A stretch of 40,663 nucleotides of DNA from Myxococcales bacterium (GTDB lineage Bacteria > Myxococcota_A > Polyangia > Polyangiales > Polyangiaceae). Below, one piece after another: positions 35,590-40,663 of this stretch. The translations under genes were made by a program, and so were the position numbers. Under the pieces are notes generated by a model, which saw only the letters and a program-made list of their open reading frames with translations, was not told where the DNA came from and searched no databases. Position 1 is the stretch's first letter. The number at the start of each line of letters is the position of its first letter. The stretch spans positions 1-40,663 of the forward strand of contig JACRDA010000229.1 of assembly GCA_016212965.1 (NCBI GenBank), written 5' to 3'.

Positions 35590-36122
35590 ACGGCAGCGTC
35601 GACGAAGAGAGCGGCCTGCCCGACGAGGCCGAGCTCGCGCGGACCGACATCGAGATGTCGTTCCGGGTCCGCCCCCTCGGGAACGTGGTCGGCGACCTCA
35701 GCGGCATCCTCGGCGCGCATGCGACCGAGCTCGTCGGGGCGTTCTACCCGCGCCGCGTTTCGAACAAGGTCAACGTGGTCCTCACCGAATTGGTCAACAA
35801 CGTGCTCCAGAATTTCGTCGACCGCGAGTCGGACATCCAGGTGACATTGCGCCTCGATGCCGAGCGTCTCGTGCTCCGCGTCTCGAACGCCGCGACTCCA
35901 GCCCAGTACGACAAGGTGCGCGGCATCGTCGAGCGCATCCAGGCGACGCCCGACCCGAGGACACTGTTGCGCGACACCATCCGGGAGCGACGCAAGAGCC
36001 GACTACGAGGCGGTCTCGGCCTGTTGCGGCTCGTGGTGGAGAACAAGTTCCAGCTCGGGGTCTCGTACGATCAATCGGTGCTCACCGTCGAGTCCCGCAT
36101 CGCGCTCGGAGGCCTCGCATGA
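35586..36122 (+). CDS. RsbW-like HATPase, predicted switch kinase
   Basis: A 178-residue GHKL-fold protein of the anti-sigma/serine-kinase type. The N-box is NVVLTELVNNVLQNFVDRES (about 63-82; E and N residues for Mg-ATP), followed by LRLDAERLVLRVSNAATPAQ and a late G-box-like RLRGGLGLLRLVVENKFQL (about 139-157). The usual DxGxG G1 box is weak, as in other slr1658/DUF6272-like members. It starts with GTG in a GTGA overlap with the phosphatase and overlaps the STAS-like gene by four bases. Role by analogy with RsbW/SiaB: phosphorylates the STAS-like partner and opposes the PP2C phosphatase. Confidence 0.8.
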   Translation: MNGSVDEESGLPDEAELARTDIEMSFRVRPLGNVVGDLSGILGAHATELVGAFYPRRVSNKVNVVLTELVNNVLQNFVDRESDIQVTLRLDAERLVLRVSNAATPAQYDKVRGIVERIQATPDPRTLLRDTIRERRKSRLRGGLGLLRLVVENKFQLGVSYDQSVLTVESRIALGGLA

Positions 36123-36526
36123 AGGTCATTGCGTTTGGCGACGTGATGGACGGGGGCACGAGCGTGTTCACGTCCGTGGCGAAGATCGACGGCCACAAGC
36201 TGCTCCTCACCTTCAGCGGGATCATCCGCATCGACAACCCGTACACGCACCTACAGCCCTACGTGGACGAGCTCAACACGCTCCTGCCGGGCCTGGGCGT
36301 CGGGGAGACGAACATCGACTTCACGAAGCTCAAGTTCTGCAACTCGAACGGGTTCTACGTCATCATGGACATCACCGAGGCGGTGTACCGCCACACGCTC
36401 GGCGAGGTGGTCGTCCACCGGCTCGCGGAGGACGACTGGCAACAGGAGACCCTGCCCATTCTCATCGACGTGGACGACGCTGGCGTCGCGGAGCGCACCC
36501 GCTTCGTCGACTGCGCGGAGCTGTGA
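36119..36526 (+). CDS. STAS-like switch protein (slr1659/anti-sigma antagonist type)
   Basis: A 135-residue protein with the STAS-type layout: a strand pair (HKLLLTFSGIIRIDNP), a helix (YVDELNTLLPG), and then NIDFTKLKFCNSNGFYVIMD (about 70-89). The CNSNGF stretch takes the place of the DSSGL motif of classic antagonists, so the Ser in it is the likely phosphorylation site. Cyanobacterial slr1659-type regulators look similar. It follows the ATPase with an ATGA overlap and is two bases before the cyclase gene. By analogy it is phosphorylated by the ATPase, dephosphorylated by the PP2C and contacts an output protein, here most simply the cyclase. Confidence 0.78.
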   Translation: MKVIAFGDVMDGGTSVFTSVAKIDGHKLLLTFSGIIRIDNPYTHLQPYVDELNTLLPGLGVGETNIDFTKLKFCNSNGFYVIMDITEAVYRHTLGEVVVHRLAEDDWQQETLPILIDVDDAGVAERTRFVDCAEL

Positions 36527-36528
36527 CG

Positions 36529-37695
36529 ATGACCGAGCCCGCGAGCGACTCGATCCTCGACCTCGTGGGCCCCCTGGCCTTCCGCGTGAGCGGCGCGGGC
36601 GAGGTCGCCGCGCTCACCGAGCAGTCGGCGGCGCTCCTGGCGCAGCTGCCGGGCCGCGAGAGTGCCCTCATCGAGCTCTTCGGGCTCGCTCCCGCGGAGC
36701 CGACGGCCGCACTGCGCGCGCAGCCGCGCCGCACGACGACGGTGACCGTCGGCGAGCGCCGCGTGCAACTGCGCTGGGACGTCCTCACCACCGGGGAAGG
36801 TGAGGGGTGCGTCTGCGTGGCGGTCGACTGGCAGCCGCTGCGGGAGCTGCTCGATCGGCTACAGCAGCAGACCCTGCAGTTCAAGGAGATCGCCCTCAAC
36901 ATCCTGCCGAGCCACGTGGTCTCCGACCTCCTGGCGCGGCGCGTGGTCCGACCACGGGCGCATCGCCGCACCACGATCCTCTTTGCGGACGTCGTCGACT
37001 TCTCGAAGATGGCCAGGCAGCTCGACCCGGTGACCCTCCTGCGGCGGCTCGACGCCTACTTCACGCTCTTCGACGACATCGCGGAGGCTTACAGCCTCGT
37101 GAAGGTGAAGACGAGCGGCGACGCGTACCTGTGCGTGGGCGGCATTCCCGAGCGACGCCCCTCGCACGCGGTCGACGTGGTGCTCGCAGCACTCGCCATG
37201 CGCGAGCGCCTCGACGGGCAGCGCTCGGCGTCGGGCCTCGTGGACCGCGGCAACCTCGACCACTGGCACTTCCGCTTCGGTGCCCACTCGGGGCCCTGCA
37301 TCACGGGTGTCGTGGGTCGCTCGCGCCACTTCTTCGACATCTGGGGCGATGCCGTGAGCATCGCCGCGCAGGTGGAGGCCCAGGGCGAGGTCGGTCAGAT
37401 CAACGTGTCGGGAGACACGCGCGACCTCGTCGAGGCGTTCTGCGAGTGCAGCCCCCGAGGCCCACTCACGCGCGACGCCGGCGTCCCGATGCAGCGCTAC
37501 GTGGTCGAGCGCTTGCGCGCGGAGCTCGCCGCCGACGAGGGGGGTCTCTTGCCCGGCCCGCGCCTGTTCGAGGCCTACCGGGCGAGCTTCTACCCGGAGA
37601 TCGACGCCGAGTCCCTCGACGAGCACACGGTACCCGCCTTGTTGCGGCGTGCCGCGGAGAGCGGCTCGCCGCCCGAGCGCGACAGCCGGCCCTGA
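36529..37695 (+). CDS. Class III adenylate/guanylate cyclase homologue with altered active site
   Basis: 388 residues. An N-terminal PAS-like part (about 10-100) is joined by a signalling helix (101-140: LRELLDRLQQQTLQFKE) to a cyclase domain (about 148-330). Metal-binding Asp residues are present (D154 in LFADVVDFS; D198 in TSGDAYLCVGG). Specificity residues K194 (VKVKT) and D270 (FFDIWGD) match adenylate cyclases. At the transition-state positions, WGDAVSIAAQVEA has S277 and Q281 where active enzymes have Asn and Arg. It may therefore be weak, a heterodimer partner or a binding module. No membrane helix is visible. It is the last gene of the partner-switch operon and its likely output. Confidence 0.9.
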   Translation: MTEPASDSILDLVGPLAFRVSGAGEVAALTEQSAALLAQLPGRESALIELFGLAPAEPTAALRAQPRRTTTVTVGERRVQLRWDVLTTGEGEGCVCVAVDWQPLRELLDRLQQQTLQFKEIALNILPSHVVSDLLARRVVRPRAHRRTTILFADVVDFSKMARQLDPVTLLRRLDAYFTLFDDIAEAYSLVKVKTSGDAYLCVGGIPERRPSHAVDVVLAALAMRERLDGQRSASGLVDRGNLDHWHFRFGAHSGPCITGVVGRSRHFFDIWGDAVSIAAQVEAQGEVGQINVSGDTRDLVEAFCECSPRGPLTRDAGVPMQRYVVERLRAELAADEGGLLPGPRLFEAYRASFYPEIDAESLDEHTVPALLRRAAESGSPPERDSRP

Positions 37696-37724
37696 GGAGG
37701 ACCGGCCAAGCCCGCAAACTCGCA

Positions 37725-37829
37725 ACTCGCCTCCAAGTACCCAGAAAGAGACAACCACTGAGACACGGAGACACGGAGAGCTGCACGGAGCCGGCGAAGG
37801 CCAGAGGCCCCTCCGTGTCACGCTCCGTG
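37725..37829. repeat. REP-like palindromic dispersed repeat, copy 2
   Basis: Same element and same orientation as 3843-3947, gap-free over 105 bases. The hairpin arms here are nine bases (GACACGGAG and CTCCGTGTC). It lies between the cyclase stop and the convergent zinc-ribbon gene, in non-coding DNA, with no transposase nearby. The rest of this 190-base gap shows no other signal. Confidence 0.85.
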
Positions 37830-37883
37830 CGTGGTTGTCCCAAGCGCGAGGTCGATCGCGCCGGCCGCGCCGACGCGCGCCCG

Positions 37884-38066
37884 TCAGGACGGCGATTTCC
37901 CGCCGAAGAGCGAGCGGATCACGTCGAGCAGGCCCTTGGGCCGTGCGCCGCCCGGGCAGGCGCAGCGCTCCTTGTTGGGCACCCCTGCGAGCACCGCTTC
38001 GACGTGCGCGCCGCAGCCGGCCCAGCCCGTCTTCCCGCACTTCTCACAACGGACGGCGCGACACAT
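37884..38066 (-). CDS. Small Cys-rich, zinc-ribbon-like protein
   Basis: A 60-residue protein, MCRAVRCEKCGKTGWAGCGA at the start. The RCEKCGKTGWAGCGAHVE region with two later Cys (ERCACPGG) is typical of a small widely conserved family in actinobacteria and others; a bound zinc is likely, function unknown. The C-terminus (about 42-60) is an amphipathic helix. The start at 38066 is chosen because GAGGT lies nine bases upstream; an ATG 15 bases earlier is in frame. It overlaps the end of the OsmC gene by 23 bases, so it is coupled to it. Confidence 0.75.
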   Translation of the reverse strand: MCRAVRCEKCGKTGWAGCGAHVEAVLAGVPNKERCACPGGARPKGLLDVIRSLFGGKSPS

Positions 38067-38484
38067 CCCCGGCGACCTCATTTCCCTGGCTCGGTTGACT
38101 CACGTGGACCGTGATCTCGGGCGGCGCGGCGATCACGGCCTTCACCTTGCACTTCTCGGCGACGCGCCGCACGGCCTCGCGGTACTTCTCGGGGAAGCTC
38201 GGCGGCAGGTCGATGTCGATCGCGATCTGCGACGGCAGCTTGGTCTCGGGGTCGTAGGTCACGCGCTGCACCATCTCGACGCCCTCGAGCGAGATGCCGC
38301 GGGCCTGGCAGAAGCCGACCACGTAGATGCCGGCGCAGGTGCCGAGCGACGCCAGGAAGAGGTCGAAGGGCGCGGGCGCCGAGTCCTCGCCTCCGGCGGC
38401 GACGGGTTGGTCCGTGTGCACGACGTGCCCGTCGAAGCTCGCGTCCACGCGCTTGCCACCTGGGAAGCTGATCCGGAGGTCCAT
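38044..38484 (-). CDS. OsmC-family protein
   Basis: A 146-residue OsmC/YhfA-type protein. The family core is FDLFLASLGTCAGIYVVGFC (about 49-68), with the two Cys spaced as in OsmC/Ohr peroxidases, and PPSFPEKYREAVRRVAEKCK at about 106-125. OsmC members reduce organic hydroperoxides through these Cys; the YhfA branch is less well known. The start MDLRISFPGGKRVDASFDG is at 38484 with a good family N-terminus; the frame upstream is open but is antisense to the TPR gene. It forms a two-gene operon with the zinc-ribbon gene. Confidence 0.9.
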   Translation of the reverse strand: MDLRISFPGGKRVDASFDGHVVHTDQPVAAGGEDSAPAPFDLFLASLGTCAGIYVVGFCQARGISLEGVEMVQRVTYDPETKLPSQIAIDIDLPPSFPEKYREAVRRVAEKCKVKAVIAAPPEITVHVSQPSQGNEVAGDVSRRPL

Positions 38485-38578
38485 GCCCGTGGGAGCCTCG
38501 GAGCACGGAAAGGATTCGGAGCGGGCGACCGGCGCCGGCCGGGTTGCACGCGCCCTCCGGGCGTGCTCTCTCGTGGGC

Positions 38579-39460
38579 GTGGACGGATCCTCCCCTGCCG
38601 GCCCCTCCGGGGACGCGAGCGCCGCCGCGATCGCCGAGCTGTCGGAGCGCCTGCGCGCCGACCCGGCCGACGCGGATGGCTGGCTCGAGCTCGGGCTCGC
38701 GTACGCGGGCATCGCGCACTGGGCGGAGGCCGCGGGCGCCCTGGCGCGCAGCGTGTCGTTCGCGAGCGAGCGCGCGCTCGGCCGCCTGGCGCTCGGTCGG
38801 GCGCTCGCCGAGCTCGGCCGGCACGACGAAGCCGCCAGGGAGCTCGAGCACGCGGTCAGGCTCGCCCCCGACGAGCCGCGCGCCCACAAGGAGCTCGGTC
38901 TCGCCCGCTACCGGCTCGGTCGGCACGACGAGGCCGCCGAGGCGCTCGGCCGGGCCACCCACCTCGCCCCGGCCGACGCGCGCGCTCACTTCGCCCTCGG
39001 CCTGGTGCACGAGGCGCGCCGCGACATGGGCGCGGCGATCGCGTCCTACCGGGCGGCCGTCGCCGCGGAGCCGCGCTTCGGCGCGGCGAGGAAGACGCTG
39101 GCCGACGCGCTGGCGCAGATGGGCGAGCTCGCCGCCGCCGCCGACGAGCTCCGCGCCGTCCTCGGCCTCGAGCGCACGAACGAGCAGGTGGCGCTCAACC
39201 TCGAGCTCTGCCTGCGCGCGCTCGGGGACATGCAGAAGGAGCGCCTGCTCGGCAAGCCCGAGGGGGCCGTCGCGGCGAGCGTGCTCGTGACCGAGGGCGG
39301 CTTCGCGCGCCAGGGCGTGGTCGCCGTGGGCCCGGACGAGGCCGTGCGCTTTACCGCCAAGCTCGCGGAGCTGTGGCTCACGTTCGGCGCCGCGCCCGCG
39401 GGGGCACCGCCCGCCGCCCGGCCCGTCACGCGCCTCTTGCTCGTGCTCACCGCTCCCGCG
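38579..39460 (+). CDS. TPR protein, 3' end lost at a sequence joint
   Basis: About 294 residues of a tetratricopeptide protein. At least five TPR units are visible from about residue 30, such as DGWLELGLAYAGIAHWAEAA, LALGRALAELGRHDEAAREL, KELGLARYRLGRHDEAAEAL and FALGLVHEARRDMGAAIASY, followed by a non-TPR segment (VLVTEGGFARQGVVAVGPDE). The frame stays open to 40246, but after about 39460 it is only the shadow of minus-strand genes. The true C-terminus is therefore missing. The start is uncertain (GTG at 38573 or 38579); the ATG at 38483 would overlap the divergent OsmC start and is unlikely. The truncation is a joint artefact or a recombination event. Confidence 0.7.
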
Positions 39461-39475
39461 CGCGCCGGTCTTGTG
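39445..39475. other. Probable joint between two unrelated DNA segments
   Basis: Left of here the DNA is very GC-rich and codes for the TPR protein on the plus strand. Right of here it is visibly less GC-rich and codes on the minus strand. Neither gene has its own end: each runs straight into the antisense of the other. A GC-alternating run (CGCGCGCGCC near 39458-39467) is at the joint. This is the pattern of an assembly chimera, or of an illegitimate recombination site. Confidence 0.65.
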
Positions 39476-39865
39476 TACCGCAGCAGCCTCCGGAAACAGC
39501 TCGTCGGCGCGAAACAGCGCCCAATGGTTGGTCAGCAGCGCGTCGTAGCCCTTGTCGCTGCGCTGCTGAGAAACGGTGACACGGTAGCGCAGCTCGCCGC
39601 CACGGGCCGGCACTTCCCAGGTGACAGCGTCGCCCTCGCGGTTGACACGGCCGTCGCCGCCGACGCCGGAGAATGCTGCCGCCGGCATCGTGAGACGCAA
39701 CCGCCTGAGACGGTGGTCCGGCTGGATGACCCTGATCGTGGCTGCGGCAGCCGGCTGGTCGGGCTGGATGTCCAGATGAAACTGTGTCTGATAGGAAGGG
39801 ACGGGCGCTGCGGAAGTGACGCCGCAGGCGAACACGAGCAGCGTAGCGAGTATCTGGCGGCGCAC
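39460..39865 (-). CDS. Secreted protein, truncated at the joint
   Basis: About 135 residues of an exported protein. A signal peptide is present (RRQILATLLVFACGVTSAAP, cleavage near 20). The mature part contains YQTQFHLDIQPDQPAAAATI, RLTMPAAAFSGVGGDGRVN, ELRYRVTVSQQRSDKGYDAL and LTNHWALFRADELFPEAA. This resembles the N-terminal beta domain of gammaproteobacterial secreted M61-like peptidases, but the peptidase part is not here. The likely start is GTG at 39865; the upstream lipoprotein gene ends at 39934. The 3' part is missing because the sequence changes to antisense of the TPR gene after about KTGAR. Confidence 0.6.
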
Positions 39866-39933
39866 GGGCAGCGTTGCGCCTGCACGGCCGGGGAGCGGAT
39901 GATCTCTGCCGCCCGGCGGCCGGGATTCACACA

Positions 39934-40620
39934 TCAGGTGGCTGGCCCGGACTCGGTGATGAACTGCTGGAGTTCCCGCGCCATGTCCTTGCATGCCGCG
40001 GACTGCGTCCGGGCGATCAGCGGCACCGGGATGATGAGTGCGGGGATCATCGAAGTGCCATGGACATCGGCGCTGACGCTGCCGACGTCGGCTTTATGTC
40101 GCAGGTCCCAGACGGCCGCGTCGTATGACGCGTCGTCCTCCCACCAGGTGATGCCGAAACAACCGCCCCCGCCCGGACCGACCGCGCAGCTCAGGCTGCC
40201 GCCGCCATTGGTCTGCTCGGTTGCGCCGTTCAGCCAGACGATATAGCGGACTCCGTGCGATTCAATGCGCTCGCTGACGCCGGGGCGCGCCAGCAGTTCC
40301 GGCAGCGCCTCCGCGGTCTGCGGCGCCGTGCGCGGCTCGAACCACGGGAACAGGGCATCGGTGAACTGGCGCTGCGGGAACACGGGGACGCTCCCACGCC
40401 CCTCCTGGACGCGCTCGCTGACGCAGGTTACGAAGTCCTCCTCGACGGCCTTGCCCTTGTGGTAACTGGTGGCGAGGATCACGACCGATTCACCAGCGCC
40501 GATCCCCGTCGCGCCGTTCTTCGATTCCTCGACGCGCGAAGTCATGCAGCCGCCGCCAAGCACGCCGATCGCCAGCACGAGCAGAAGCCGGCAGACAGGG
40601 GGATAGGTGTCAGGGCTCAT
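39934..40620 (-). CDS. Lipoprotein of unknown function
   Basis: A 228-residue lipoprotein with a clear signal and lipobox (RLLLVLAIGVLGGGCMTSR, Cys about 25). The mature part has VVILATSYHKGKAVEEDFVT, FPQRQFTDALFPWFEPRTAP, HGVRYIVWLNGATEQTNGGG and a C-terminal helix (AACKDMARELQQFITES). Codon use and base composition are different from the genes before 39440 and fit a gammaproteobacterial origin; I do not recognise the family. It overlaps the end of an upstream gene by 11 bases and precedes the truncated secreted gene on the same strand. Confidence 0.82.
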   Translation of the reverse strand: MSPDTYPPVCRLLLVLAIGVLGGGCMTSRVEESKNGATGIGAGESVVILATSYHKGKAVEEDFVTCVSERVQEGRGSVPVFPQRQFTDALFPWFEPRTAPQTAEALPELLARPGVSERIESHGVRYIVWLNGATEQTNGGGSLSCAVGPGGGGCFGITWWEDDASYDAAVWDLRHKADVGSVSADVHGTSMIPALIIPVPLIARTQSAACKDMARELQQFITESGPAT

Positions 40621-40663
40621 CGCGCGCAGGTTCCTTGAGCAGCTTCTCCCGTATGCCGGGCTG
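40610..40663 (-). CDS. C-terminal fragment of an upstream gene
   Basis: The last 18 codons of an open frame entering from the window edge, reading QPGIREKLLKEPARDEP and then TGA at 40612-40610. The overlap with the lipoprotein ATG is the usual operon arrangement. Nothing can be said about its function. Confidence 0.4.
   Translation of the reverse strand, partial: QPGIREKLLKEPARDEP

Noticed and set aside
39475..40246. Continuation of the TPR protein frame to 40246
   Set aside because: After about 39460 the frame loses TPR character and is the shadow of minus-strand genes with good signal peptides.

Overview
The window is about 40 kb of very GC-rich, gene-dense DNA. Its content suggests a myxobacterium-like (Myxococcota, formerly deltaproteobacterial) chromosome or metagenome contig. 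The signs are a soluble Ser/Thr kinase and a pseudokinase, a DUF4388 protein, lipoproteins with Gly-rich linkers, large beta-oxidation enzymes, a split nuo operon and many unassigned secreted proteins. This is inference from gene style; no rRNA or tRNA was found to fix taxonomy.

Layout. 1-1211: groES-groEL on the minus strand with a sigma70-like promoter and a CIRCE operator. 1514-2742: two coupled genes of unknown function. 2765-3757: an HpnA-like epimerase/dehydratase. 3824-5700: a REP-like palindromic repeat abutting an IS110-family transposase, with a structured non-coding left end that could encode a bridge RNA. 5721-12047: a fatty-acid oxidation operon (TetR, acyl-CoA dehydrogenase, MaoC hydratase, FabG-type dehydrogenase, FadI thiolase), which together cover the steps of a beta-oxidation turn. 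12528-14517: a DUF4388 protein and a two-helix HAMP protein. 14540-17971 (minus): a lipoprotein hydrolase followed by a NatAB-like ABC exporter. 18188-24236: a secreted Cys-containing protein, a membrane pseudokinase, a MerR regulator coupled to a chlorophyllase/dienelactone-hydrolase-like lipoprotein, a DUF1579-like protein and a TPR-like protein.

24866-31823 holds nuoA-B-C-D-G-H-I of respiratory complex I. nuoE and nuoF are absent between D and G, NuoG is short, and NuoH is far longer than usual because of membrane insertions. 31852-37695 is a signalling island: a Ser/Thr kinase on the minus strand and, divergently, a tightly overlapped operon. The operon encodes a bacterial GRAS-domain protein, an unknown protein, a SpoIIE-type PP2C phosphatase, an RsbW-like ATPase, a STAS-like protein and a class III nucleotide cyclase that lacks the usual transition-state Asn and Arg. 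By analogy with partner-switching systems (RsbU/W/V, and SiaABCD, which controls a diguanylate cyclase), the phosphatase and kinase would set the phosphorylation of the STAS-like protein, which would then control the cyclase. The GRAS protein is the unusual partner and this operon is the best candidate for an undescribed system.

37725-38484 carries a second copy of the REP-like repeat, a zinc-ribbon-like small protein and an OsmC-like protein. Near 39445-39475 a plus-strand TPR gene and a minus-strand secreted-protein gene run into each other with neither having its own end. From there to the window end the DNA is less GC-rich and the genes look gammaproteobacterial. This is either an assembly chimera or a real recombination joint, so the last 1.2 kb should not be assigned to the same organism without checking.
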